From Gracilariopsis chorda (Eukaryota > Rhodophyta > Florideophyceae > Gracilariales > Gracilariaceae): DNA of 64,000 bases. The stretch is from assembly GCA_003194525.1 (NCBI GenBank), contig NBIV01000221.1:1-64000 (forward strand). The letters run 5' to 3'. Every line of letters starts with the position of its first letter. The first letter of the stretch is position 1. Made by a program: the position numbers and the translations under genes. Shown one piece after another: positions 7,777 to 18,031 of this stretch. Below the pieces are notes generated by a model, which was given only the letters and a program-made list of their open reading frames with translations, had not been told where the DNA came from and searched no databases.

Positions 7777-10717
7777 TCCTCGCAACACGCACCCTACCTC
7801 TTCGCGCGAACGTTGCACCCTTTAGTGTCTGTAACTTCGTCCTGCGCCGTCTTATCCACTCACTGCGTTTTCTTGCAACCCCCCCCGCTCAAATTTGCTG
7901 TCTCTACCATGGGCAGCTGTGAACCAGCCCTGAACCTGGAGCCCGACAGCAATGCATACGTTTCATTTTTATGTTGGGACAGCGTGCACCCTCATGGCAT
8001 GCTGCATGCCGTTGGCGCAGTTTCATGCTGTTGACCATCACCAGAGTAATCCATATTCGTTCCTTTACTTATCTGTCACAGGACACTTCTACAATCATTG
8101 CAGTCATTCACTCATGGTGAGCGCTCTAGAGGCAGATAGATATGGCATCAGAAGAGGCAAGTAACGCAGCAACAAGTTCATAATTTGACTCCGCTCGTTT
8201 CTAGGCTTGTCCAACAAGCGTTGGTTTGGGAAGATTAACACCTAGTCAAAGCTTTAGGCGTGTTGATCTGGCACACGCCTATGGCCTTTCGTGAAACCCA
8301 ACCGACGGAATGGCCCGATTCGAGCTCTACACGACATCGGTCTAGAGTTATAGCTAACTCCCGTTTCTGAATTCACAAGTACTCCTTCCCAAAGCTCATA
8401 GCAACAGTAGATGTATGCATGTATGTATGTCCATGCGTCGTGTTCCTAATCTTGAAGACCCAGTGGAGAAGGCTATCTTGCGAAGAGAAGCCCTCAGTAC
8501 CGGAGCAGGGAAGCATTCGCTCCGGCCATTTTTAAATCATGTCTTACCATTCTCGTTTTTAAGGGGGCAGTAGCAGCTTAGTCTTTCGTGATGCGCCTGC
8601 ATGCGGCACCAAGCGAGGGGGTGGAACTGTGACGATGGATAGATCCAAGCACTAACCGTTTCCCTTGGCTAGAAACCTTTCAGCACCTAGAACTGGGAAC
8701 GGCCGGCCCCACAGTTCAACCGGCTCTAAGAAAGTTGCTGAGTTCAACAAAACTGAAGACTCATTTCTCCTGAGCTCTGAAAACCTTTCTGTCTCTCTCT
8801 TTTCCTTTTGCTGCTTAATCAAGCACTTCGGTGACCGCTTTCATCAAATGAGAAGCACTGTGGTAATTGGGATGATTGGACTTGAGTGCCTTGTCAACAG
8901 ATTGTGAAGAAGCTTCTGACGATTATTCACATGCCAACCACCTGAAGGCGTGGTCTCACCACAATTGCACATCACCATAATGTAATCTAATCCCTTTGCT
9001 GGTGTCTTGAAAGCGCTGACATCTCGTTCTACACCACACCACCGTCAGGAAGAATAAATGGGTGAAAACTCAAAGAATGCCAACACTTCCTCTGAGAATT
9101 GTGACATGTTCAAAATAGCGGAGCATTGCTGCTCCAACAAGTAGCGCTTTTGCTCCCGAAGAAATCATATATTTGGATTTCTTTGACAGCAGAACGCCTG
9201 ATTCTACGTCTGGGAGTGTTTGTATACCGCCGTACTCAGAACGCGGAAAGAAGACAGACAGTATGACCAGATCTCCTTGCGACGCCCAACACGTGCAGGG
9301 TATCAAAGACAAGCAAAATTCTGTTTCACTCACTTTTCTTAGTACGACAGTTTTGCCGTTTTGCCGAGGACTGTTCGTGGCGGGCTCCTGGATACCCCCA
9401 TGCCCCAATCCCAGATCTGTATCACCTTTCAGCCTGCTGTAGAGTCAGGCTGAACGTCTACAACCCTGTAGCCCCATCTACGAGCTCCAAGTCAGCCAAC
9501 GGTACCGTTACCAACGGTATCTACTATGAAGGGCAGTTGATGGACCGTCACTGCTAGAATGTGCGTGGCAGGAGTAGTCAAAGAAGACTGTCTACGACCG
9601 GTCACCTTTTAACACCTTCAGTAACCCAGAACTTTCTAGCAGGCAATTCGCCAGGTACAAAGGTAGAAAGCAACTGGTGCGCCCGTGATGGACTCGCCAC
9701 ACAAGTTGAGCATGTGGGGCTGCCATTCGCAGCTCCACATGCTCAACTTGTGTGGCCTGCGAAAGATACACCCAGTTTCAAATCAAAACATTCCGCTTTA
9801 ATTGAACAAAGTGAAGTAATTTGATACCAGCTTCCTACAGTGCCCGAGAACAAGATCACACCATGGAATTGCTTCCTCGCCTCAGATTGGTTCATGTGGA
9901 GGAAAGGAGCACCGCCATACGATGCACGTTACCGGTACGTGACATGTGCTCGCACATTGCTATGGAGTTTGGCATTGCTTCTGGGGTAAGGGTTAGATTG
10001 CTAGCCTTGGTTTTGACGAGGGATATGATAGAGGTAAGGGTTTAAATCACTGATATTGCTCACGCCGCAACAATGAAGGCGAGGGGACTTCCCTCAGAGA
10101 ACTCGTTCGCATGGAGTCACATGTGTAAGCTTATAGAGAGACGAAAGAAGAGATCAGCAGCCTCACCTATCGAGGGAATGCTAAAGGGTTAGCGGTGTAA
10201 CCCTTTAACCGTTTAACCCTTGTTATCAAAGGTAGACGGGTAATGTTACCAAAAGGTAGTCATACAAACGACTATTTCACATATCCTTGGTCGCCTGGCT
10301 GCTGTGTACTCTCTACTCTGAAAGAGTGCTCTATTAACTAACAGAAAACTCGAGAGTGCGGATGTGGGAGCGAATCAGCAGCAAATGCCGAGTTCGCGTT
10401 TCTTCCATGTCTTCAGCAGTAACATCCCAAGGGAGGCTCATGCCGGCAGGTATCAATCAAGTAGAACAGATTCATTTATATCGACAATCTTCTTCTCTAA
10501 CAGGGACGCAGTCCACCGCAGAGACAAGCATAAAGCAATAAAACAAGCTAGTACCCATATATATATATGCTCTTTGCACCAAGAGCAACCCGAAGTAACA
10601 ATCGAAAGCAAGCAAACAAAAAAAAGAAACGCAAGAAGACGAAAAAGCACACTCAGATACAACATCTCCCTGGTTCACTCAGATACCCAACAGTGACAGA
10701 GTGCATAAAGCAATCTC
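7777..10717. other. Long intergenic stretch (2.9 kb)
   Basis: No gene is supported. Overlapping ORFs on both strands at 9070-9442 show no family resemblance. A short ATG frame at 9864 followed by GTACGT looks exon-like but lacks continuation. The stretch contains the hairpin at 9697-9755, CCAACGGTA words at 9497-9517, and a cluster of AAGGGTTA-type words at 9985-10045 and 10186-10250. It looks like a landing area for small repeats. Confidence 0.55.
9697..9755. repeat. 27-bp-arm hairpin
   Basis: Arms 9697-9723 and 9729-9755 are complementary over 27 bp with one mismatch (G against A), with a 5-nt loop. The structure is isolated in non-coding DNA and resembles the hairpins at 4268-4354 and 49718-49754 in size but not in sequence. 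Confidence 0.85.
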
Positions 10718-12805
10718 TCACAGACCCATATGAACAGCGGTAGTAAGTACCCGTTCTTCCATCGAAGTCTCGTATCTCGCGGCAAATGCCGTGAACTGCA
10801 ATCCCTCAGTGAGTGACGGTATGCGAATAGCCCGTTGGTACCGTGGACTGTTCACCAACATCACACGACGGTCGCAAGCAACCATACCACAATACGTTTT
10901 CATCATCATAGCTTTGCCCTTGTACTCCACGATGTGTCCCGGTGTGGCACAGCTGTTGTTTCCATCACAGAACACACGAGCGTACATATGGTTCTTGTAC
11001 ATCAGTTCGTGGCGTTCCATGTGCTCCAAGGAGTGTGCGCCGATGCAGATAGCCGGACGATCATCTTCTTCCTCTTCGCCACCTTCAGTCTCGGGAATTA
11101 GAGAACTTGGAATGGAAAGGGAGGAAGCGTTGACGGACTTTGCGACGCACCAACTGATAGAAGATTCTTCTCCCTCTTCACCCTCTCCTTCTTCTCCTTC
11201 AGCTTCAGCTTCTCCTTCACCTTCGGCTTCTTCTGCTTCACCTTGGGCTTCTTCTCCTTCAGCTTCTTCACCTTGAGCTCCTTCACCTTCGGCTTCTTCA
11301 CCTTCGGCTTCCTCGCCTTCTCCTTCTTCACCCTCTCCTTGTTCACCTTCAGATTCCTCGCCTTCTCCTTCTTCTTGCTCAGCTGCTAGTGCACTGAGTG
11401 CTATGCACTCCTCATCTTCAGAGCAGTCAGAGGCAGCCGAGCAGGCAGGGTCTCGGCTCAGACATACACAGCCCTCGCTGTTCCGGCACTGCACGTACTT
11501 TTGAGAGGAGTCGTCCACAGTGACACAGAAGCGATCCCGTGCGCAATCAGCGGATGTTTTGCAAGGCGTGAAGTTCAGTCCTTCACCTTCTTCGCCTTCA
11601 CCCTCTTCCTCACCTTCGCCCTCACCCTCTTCCTCACCTTCCCCTGGGACTACGACGGGTTCTTTCGGAACTGTCTCACCCTCACCCTCACCCTCCTCAC
11701 CCTCACCTTCTTCGCCTTCGCCTTCTCCCTCACCCTCACCTTCTTCGCCTTCGCCTTCTCCCTCACCCTCTCCCTCACCTTCTTCGCCTTCGCCTTCTCC
11801 CTCACCCTCTCCCTCACCTTCACCTTCGCCTTCGCCTTCACCCTCGCCTTCTCCCTCGCCTTCTCCCTCGCCTTCTCCCTCACCTTCGCCCTCACCTTCA
11901 GTCGCGGTAGACGGGGCAGTAGTGGTCGGTGCCTCAGTAGCAGGAGCCGGCGGGGCAATGACAGGTACGTTACCCTGAGAAGCGGATTCAGACAGGCACA
12001 GAAAGTTGGCATTACACACCTCACCAATTGCACAGTCTTCATCCGTAGAGCAGAAAGATTCGTCCGAGAAGCAGAAGCAATTGGTACCACCAAAGCAATC
12101 GACAAAGTCATCATTCGCATTAGACTGACGACAAGTTCGATCGCCCTGACAATCAGACGAACTTTCACAAGCATCAAAGTTAAGGCCGGATTGCTTGGAC
12201 AACACATCTTGCTCCCCGCTGACAGCCGATGTGCTCTGCTCTGTGCTGTCGACTTGGGTGGTGGGCTGTGAAGAATCGGCACGACAGATTCCAGAATCGC
12301 ACAGCTCCCCACTCGAGCAGGTATCATCAGCCTGGCAAAACGGTTCTTCAGCAAGACAAGAGCAAGCTTTGGCCTGCAAATCACAATCGGCCAAGTCAGA
12401 TCCGTGCATCTGAACGCAAGATCGACCGTCCAAACAGTCGGCATCCATCTGGCAGACATCTCCATTCAAACCGTCCCTGTTGACAGAGTTGATTCGCCTC
12501 GTAGACAGCCAGTACTGCACGACGTGATCCATACGCAAGGCGTCCGTGGGCGGGTCAAGGCGCGTCTTCAAGATCGGTTTGTTGTTGAATAGACGGCGAA
12601 GAAGCGCTTTCTGCGGATGGAGGTTGAGCGTACGATGGTTTGACACGACGTGATTGACGGGGCGTGGCAGATGTGCGGCCAATTGTAAAGGCAGTGGGGC
12701 GATGTTTCTAGGCGTTGTACGTCGGGGTGAAACAGCTGGTACAGCGAGTGCCACGGCGATCAAGGCCAACACGAGGCAGGTGTGCACGAGGAACAAGACG
12801 CGCAT
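10718..12805 (-). CDS. Secreted Cys-rich protein with Glu-Gly repeats
   Basis: A single-exon protein of 695 aa from ATG 12805. It begins with a clear signal peptide (MRVLFLVHTCLVLALIAVAL, Ala-x-Ala region following). An Arg-rich propeptide-like stretch comes next. Two full modules and one further partial module follow with the spacing C-x4-DC-x3-R-x-C ... C-x-C ... C-x3-DC-x3-E-x-C. Between modules 2 and 3 and again after module 3 lie long acidic Glu-Gly and Glu-Gly/Ala tracts. The last about 110 residues form a separate domain with ICIGAHSLEH, FCDGNNSCATPGHIVEYKG and MVACDRRVMLVNSPRY. I recall a similar C-terminus in other algal extracellular proteins but cannot name it. The likely location is extracellular matrix or cell surface; the acidic repeats would bind cations. 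No enzymatic residues are recognised. Confidence 0.7.
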   Translation of the reverse strand: MRVLFLVHTCLVLALIAVALAVPAVSPRRTTPRNIAPLPLQLAAHLPRPVNHVVSNHRTLNLHPQKALLRRLFNNKPILKTRLDPPTDALRMDHVVQYWLSTRRINSVNRDGLNGDVCQMDADCLDGRSCVQMHGSDLADCDLQAKACSCLAEEPFCQADDTCSSGELCDSGICRADSSQPTTQVDSTEQSTSAVSGEQDVLSKQSGLNFDACESSSDCQGDRTCRQSNANDDFVDCFGGTNCFCFSDESFCSTDEDCAIGEVCNANFLCLSESASQGNVPVIAPPAPATEAPTTTAPSTATEGEGEGEGEGEGEGEGEGEGEGEGEGEGEGEGEGEGEGEEGEGEGEGEGEGEEGEGEGEGEGEEGEGEEGEGEGETVPKEPVVVPGEGEEEGEGEGEEEGEGEEGEGLNFTPCKTSADCARDRFCVTVDDSSQKYVQCRNSEGCVCLSRDPACSAASDCSEDEECIALSALAAEQEEGEGEESEGEQGEGEEGEGEEAEGEEAEGEGAQGEEAEGEEAQGEAEEAEGEGEAEAEGEEGEGEEGEESSISWCVAKSVNASSLSIPSSLIPETEGGEEEEDDRPAICIGAHSLEHMERHELMYKNHMYARVFCDGNNSCATPGHIVEYKGKAMMMKTYCGMVACDRRVMLVNSPRYQRAIRIPSLTEGLQFTAFAARYETSMEERVLTTAVHMGL
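11170..11905. repeat. Hexanucleotide-type coding repeats (Glu-Gly tracts)
   Basis: Two blocks, 11170-11392 and 11578-11905, are built of CTTCxC / CCCTCA-type hexamers that encode Glu-Gly on the minus strand. The other frames of the same DNA read Pro-Ser or Leu-Thr repeats, which produces large spurious ORFs on both strands. Length polymorphism between individuals is expected. Confidence 0.85.
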
Positions 12806-14000
12806 GGTGAAGAGATGTGGGGCGGAGTGGGGGTTAGTGGGTGGTAGGAGGCGGGCAGCGTGGCGACTGTTGTGCGGTGAAAAGTAGAACAAGCAAGGCG
12901 ACGGGTCGCAGTGTGTAGCCGAATCACGTAAGGGTTGAAGCGGGAGGGGAGTGGGTGTGCGTGTGTGTGGAATAAATAGGGGCGGAAGCGGCGGGCGATG
13001 GGGGAGCGGAGACTACTCGCAGCGTGAGGTGGGGTAGAGCGGGGTGAAAGGGGGGAGCGTTGAAAGCGGAAGCAGGCTGGGGACTACAACGGAGTCGAAC
13101 GGCACACATGACGTCTGCGCAGAGGGCGACGGAAAGGCAGTACACCACGGGGGACCACGGGGGGAGAAGGAAAGGAAGAAGTGCGCAAGCGCACGCACTC
13201 TGAGGTGTGGGATGGTCCGACGCGGGGCGGCTGGGTGGTTGGGCACGCTCGTGGGAGACTCGACTGAGCGCGCGCGGATGTGGGGCGAGCGAATGACCGC
13301 CACGCACGCATGCTTCCAGATGCGCTCTGGCAGCTGCGTGGCGACAACAGCGCGCGTCGCACGGCGCGCTGGCGACGTGAGATCACGCGCAGATGACTTG
13401 TGCTCAAGCGCACTTCCGCACGTGTTACACGGTGGCGTGTGTGTACACGGTGCGACGTGGACGCGTGTGGTGTTGTTGGGGGGTGGGGAGCTTCACACGC
13501 TGCGCGCTGCGGGCGGGGCCGCTGACGCAAACTGTAATTGGGCGCTTGCGTGCTGCTGCGAAGTGCGCGGGGGGGGAGGGGGGCGGCGGCGCAGGTTGTG
13601 CACGTCGCACTGACGTCAGTTGCGCGTGACGCCAGTTGCGCGTGACGTGACGGCAACGACGGGTCACCCGCGCGCGCCAAGGTGCACGCCGTGCACGGCC
13701 CGCACGGCCCGCACGGCCCGCACCGCACGCACCGCACCGGCATCCGTACGTGCCGCACCACTGTGTCCAATCAGCAACTTTACAACGCGAATGCAGCTCG
13801 GTCAATTTCTCCTTTTTATCAACCAATAGCACTTGAGAACAGCAACAACAAAAACAAAACCGCTATTACACTACGAAAAACACAAAGCGACGAGGCAAAA
13901 CACACACACAAACACACACACAAACACACACACCCTCGTCCACCTATACCACAACCCGCCCTACAAAATGTCAATCACACAAATAAAAAAATAAAAATCA
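12806..14000. other. GC-rich intergenic region between two minus-strand genes
   Basis: Arg/Cys/Pro-rich frames on both strands (12924-13832) show no domain and follow base composition. The region holds the CACGGCCCG tandem at 13683-13740 and a CACACA/AAACAC microsatellite at about 13901-13933. The part near 12806-13020 is presumably the promoter of the secreted-protein gene; the part near 13850-14000, AT-rich with AATAAA-like strings, is presumably the 3' end of the zinc-finger gene. Confidence 0.5.
13683..13740. repeat. Short GC-rich tandem repeat
   Basis: A 9-bp unit, CACGGCCCG, is repeated about three times and then degrades into CACGCACCG variants. Confidence 0.7.
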
Positions 14001-15614
14001 CTAAAACACCGCCGCGCCATCATGATGATCCACCCCCCCCCCAGCCGCCGCCGCAGCACACATCTCGTTCAACACCCCATCTTCCGTAGGCATGAACAAC
14101 AACTCCTCCCCCAGACCAAAACTTTCATTCACCCCAACAACGCCACCCCTCCCAGCATCTGCAACACTGATCTCCGACTGCGCCTCCTCAACCGCCAATA
14201 CCTTCACCCCCCCCTCCAGCTCCCCCAGCTCCAGTCGCGCGTACGGTGCCAGCAGTCGCTTCACCTCATCTGATGCCGCACTGCTAGGACTAGATGGCAT
14301 ACTGTCCTCCTCCTTTCCCTCACCGTTTGGGTCCCCTCCCATCATCTTCCTCTCCTCGTATTTGCTGCTGCTGCTGCTGTGCATCTGCTCCGGTGAATAG
14401 CTGCCGCTGTACGTGTATCCATTCTCCACCGCCCCGTCGTAGCGGCGGTAGTTGTAATTCGCCCCTACCGCCTGACTCAGCGCCTGATGCACTTGTAGCG
14501 CCGATGTGCCCGCCCAGCCCTGCTGCGCCTGCGGCAGTGGCGGCGGCTGAGGCTGAGGCTGTAGCTGCTGCTGCTGCTGCTGCATACGTAGCTGACATTG
14601 TGCCGCCACTGTCATCGCGGCTGGAAGCACCCCGTCCCGCGGCCGCTTGTTGCCACGCCACAACCGCCCGTCGTGAGGAAAATCCGCGCCTTGATTGCTA
14701 TAAGTACTTGTTCCCGCCATGATACCCAATCCCAAGCTGGCGCCCACGGCGCCGGCACTGTTCGCCGTCACTGCCGCCGCCGCTACTGGCGACACGCCGG
14801 CCACCCCACTGCCCGTCCAAACTGTGGACGGCGGTGGTGGCAGCGCTCTATGCATCAGCATAGTGTTGTCGTAGGGCGGGGCTGGCGCCGCAACTGCATG
14901 CGTGCTTCCCGGCGTGCCCTCACTGTCTGATAGGGGGCGAAGAAGCGGAGGTGTGACGCATGATATTGGTGACGGAGTGGCGGTTGCACCGCCACTCGCC
15001 GCCGTGGTGTATTGTTGCAGACTGTGGTACGAAGGCAGCGGCGGCGGTAATTGAGAGTGCATGCCCGAGCCATACAACGCCGGAGGAGACTGCATTCTTC
15101 GAAGATTAGGGGGTTGTTGTTGTTGTTGTTGGTGGTGGTGATGCTGCGGCTGTCTGTGGTGATGTGCAGGTAGCAACTGGGGCGGCGGCAGCGGCGCCAC
15201 CGGCGTGCACGAAGTGGGCGGCGACAATGCATGCGCAGGCGGCAGAGCGTGCATGGCGATGGCATGGGGCGGGGGTGGCGGCGGATGGGGTGGCGGAGGA
15301 GCGCTGTGCATTTCAGCGGCAGCGGCGGCGGCGGCGGCGGCGGCTGCTGCTGCAGGGGGTGGTGGAGGTTGAGGGGGAGGGTGGGCCAATCCGGCAGAAC
15401 GCCTCTCGCATCGACCCTCGTGGAAGTTTATGCTGGAGAGCCACTTGTACCTCTTTCCGCAGCCGTCGTACTTGCACATGTATGGCTTTTCACCGGTGTG
15501 GATACGCGCGTGGATGATCATGTTGGAGCGCTTGGTGAACTGACGACCGCATTGAGGACAAGGGTGCGTGAGCTTGGTCTTGCGAATGCGCACTGGGGTG
15601 CGTCTGTGATCCAT
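14001..15614 (-). CDS. C2H2 zinc-finger protein with long disordered tail
   Basis: A single-exon 537-aa protein from ATG 15614 (MDHRRTPVRIRKTKLTHPCP). Residues about 19-70 hold two fingers joined by a TGEKP-type linker: CPQCGRQFTKRSNMIIHARIH and then CKYDGCGKRYKWLSSINFH followed by Cys, so the second finger ends C2HC. This is a Kruppel-type DNA-binding pair. The rest is low complexity: Pro/Ala runs, His- and Gln-rich blocks (about 15105-15160 and 14560-14585 in the DNA), then Ser/Glu-rich acidic sequence that could act as a transactivation region. Its targets are unknown. The larger frame to 15680 lacks an earlier ATG and adds only poly-Pro. A nuclear regulator is the reasonable inference. 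Confidence 0.75.
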   Translation of the reverse strand: MDHRRTPVRIRKTKLTHPCPQCGRQFTKRSNMIIHARIHTGEKPYMCKYDGCGKRYKWLSSINFHEGRCERRSAGLAHPPPQPPPPPAAAAAAAAAAAAAEMHSAPPPPHPPPPPPHAIAMHALPPAHALSPPTSCTPVAPLPPPQLLPAHHHRQPQHHHHQQQQQQPPNLRRMQSPPALYGSGMHSQLPPPLPSYHSLQQYTTAASGGATATPSPISCVTPPLLRPLSDSEGTPGSTHAVAAPAPPYDNTMLMHRALPPPPSTVWTGSGVAGVSPVAAAAVTANSAGAVGASLGLGIMAGTSTYSNQGADFPHDGRLWRGNKRPRDGVLPAAMTVAAQCQLRMQQQQQQLQPQPQPPPLPQAQQGWAGTSALQVHQALSQAVGANYNYRRYDGAVENGYTYSGSYSPEQMHSSSSSKYEERKMMGGDPNGEGKEEDSMPSSPSSAASDEVKRLLAPYARLELGELEGGVKVLAVEEAQSEISVADAGRGGVVGVNESFGLGEELLFMPTEDGVLNEMCAAAAAGGGVDHHDGAAVF

Positions 15615-18031
15615 GTTGGGTGAGAAAGAGAAGGGTGGGGGGCAGGGGGGGGATGGTGGTGGTGGTTGGGAGAGGAGCACGGAGGTGATGGGTATGAGGG
15701 AAAAGACGCGCGGCGATTATTTATGTAGCAGGTTTAGGTGCGGATTTTGCGTGGGGGGGGGGGGGGGGCTGGTTTTCGGTGCCGATATGTGACGTGATGG
15801 ACATTGGAACGGCGGGCGACAGATGCGGCGGCGCGCAGCGAGCGGGCGCTTCGCTGACGCCGTGACGCGGGGGCGTGCGTGATGGCGCGCTGAAAACGGG
15901 GCACGGGCGCGGCTTTCGTTTGGGGCAGCCGTGCTGCACGATGCGCGGGCTGTGCTGCGCGCACACGCGAAGAGCCGCTGCGTGAAGTGAGCAGCCGTGA
16001 CGACGCCGCCCAACAGCAAACGCAAAGTGCGCTGATGCGAGCCATGCAGCGCGCAACCGCACGGCTTCGCGTGTACTTTTGTTCCCTTTTGGCGAGCGCG
16101 AAAGCGTTTCTCTTCCAGCAGCCCGTCTTCGCAATTTGCCCAATGCTGCGTCAGGTGCAAGCGCGCGCGCCTGAAATTTAACCTAATTCGCCTAATGCGT
16201 TCACCAATATTGCCTTACCTTCTGCACCCGCCGCCCGCAATGCCAGCGCGCGGCGTGTGTTTCCGAGCGCGGAAACAACCAGCTACGCACTCATGTGACA
16301 CATTTTGCGTTGTTCGCAGCCGCCCGCCAAACGCAAACGCAGCGTGACCAAACAACCGCGCGCACTTCGCCGCCCCCCCCCCCCCCTTACAGAGCGCTCA
16401 GCTGCGCAAATTCCATGCGCACCCCGCCGCTCGCGTCGACACAATATATTCTGAGCTTAAACAATTTTTACTCGCGGAAGCAGCAGCACATGCGTCACGC
16501 CCCACTGCAGCAACCACAGCGCCGCGCGCACCTACTCGTGTGCAAAAATGTGCACTGTACTGTAGTCTACACACCAACATCCATCTGCGCTTTCGCAGCA
16601 CCTTTTCAAAAACCAAATGTCCTCATCATCGTCCCGTTGCACAACCCTTCCACTCTCAACAACAACAGCTCGCCACATGCCCGTGCGACGTCAACCCGCA
16701 AACAAGCGCATCTCCGTCACTTCTCAAGTGCACCCCGTCCGCCCCCGCCAACAGCATTCCCCTCCCTTTGCAAGCAAACTGTAAGTTGGTTCACTCCCAT
16801 GTTTTTGCACCGATTTTGTGAGCCATGAGGCGCAACCGCCTCCATCATTATAACACTTTTAACACAGTTAAACCCTTCCCTGTACACTACGTTGCATCAT
16901 TCGCAACCGACATTAGATAGATTGCTTTCTTGTGCTTGGAGAAGGCACCAACCGCCCCTGCTCCTCTCCAGTTCAAAGCCACTTTTGGGTACGTAACTTT
17001 GCTTGTACCGACCTGTTTCTGCTGCCGTTTTGCATTGCCGCGCCCATGGCGCCCCGAATACGCTGCCGACTGCGCGTTCAACAGCCGCGAACAAGCGCGC
17101 TCGCTGCTTTGCCGTGAGCCAAGCACTGTAGTGCGCAGTGCCACCTCACCGTCGCTTTCGGCAATCATCACCTGTGTCACACAGCACATGAGCTGCTTCT
17201 GTTCCCCTCCCACGCGCATCGCTGTGCGAACAACCGTACTGCGCCCGATAGCGATAACCCATCTACTAGACAACTGTAACTCGTGCCGTTGTAAGCGTAT
17301 CTCCCGTACGCAGAGCGCTTATATTCTCGCACTGATTTCACTACCTACCTTCGCAAATCGAGTGCTGGTGCATGAGAGGCGCGCACATATGGCAGAAAGC
17401 TGTTAAGGGATAAGCACCAGTCAAGCGGCGAAGCGTGACAGATGCGCACACACGGCCGGCACGCAACCACAAGTCGAAGCGCCACCGTTTCCGCCCCTCA
17501 CCACCTGCGTAGACGCAAGTTGGTAATCGCTGTCGCCACGCGCCATCGTGATCTGCATATGGTGCAACAGGCGCGGTAAAAGCACGCCCGTGATCTGCGC
17601 CCAACGCAAAACGCATTAGACATCCGTAAAACGGTTTGAGATTACATTACAATCCCCCCGCCGCATATTCTTCGAAGAAATTGCTCACCCACGTAATCCT
17701 GTTTACCGATAACTGCGTACAGTTATCTGCGCAAAATATCTTCGCCTCGTCCACCACACTTTGCGCTCTGTCCACCTCACATCGCTGTCCACCACGCCAC
17801 GTATTGCACGCTGGCCACCATCAACCATGTCCAACTGGCTTCGACCCGTGCGCCGCAGAGCGCGTGCGTGCGCCAGTGCCGCGTCAAAACGGCGCGCAGC
17901 ATCAAAAAAACTCGCACGCGTCTTTGCGCTTACACGCCGCACGCCCGCCTCACACACTCAAACAGCCGCACTACGCGCACCCCACCCCCAAACCCGCACA
18001 CACACTCCCCCCCCCCGACACATCCACAATA
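15615..18031. other. Intergenic region with poly-G and poly-C tracts
   Basis: No gene is supported despite many Ala/Arg/Pro-rich frames on both strands. G16 lies at 15753-15768 and C14 at 16373-16386, each several hundred bases from a gene start. The last 300 bases before 18032 are C-rich and presumably form the promoter and leader of the next gene; the long frame reaching back to 17636 has no ATG support. Confidence 0.5.

Noticed and set aside
9070-9442. Overlapping 89- and 112-codon frames on opposite strands
   Set aside because: No family resemblance, no supporting splice partner, and neither strand favoured.
9821-10045. Short frame starting MELLPRLRLVHVEE followed by GTACGT, like a first exon
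   Set aside because: No continuing exon could be found, and the right half is made of repeat words.
11501-12465. Large frames on both strands opposite the secreted-protein gene
   Set aside because: They read the hexamer repeat in other frames (Leu-Thr, Pro-Ser, Lys-Val); the minus frame with a signal peptide and Cys modules is the real one.
13044-13832. Arg/Cys/Thr-rich frames in GC-rich DNA
   Set aside because: Composition artefacts, open in several frames at once, no domain.
16295-16828. 177-codon plus-strand frame
   Set aside because: Low complexity, contains the C14 tract, no conserved feature.
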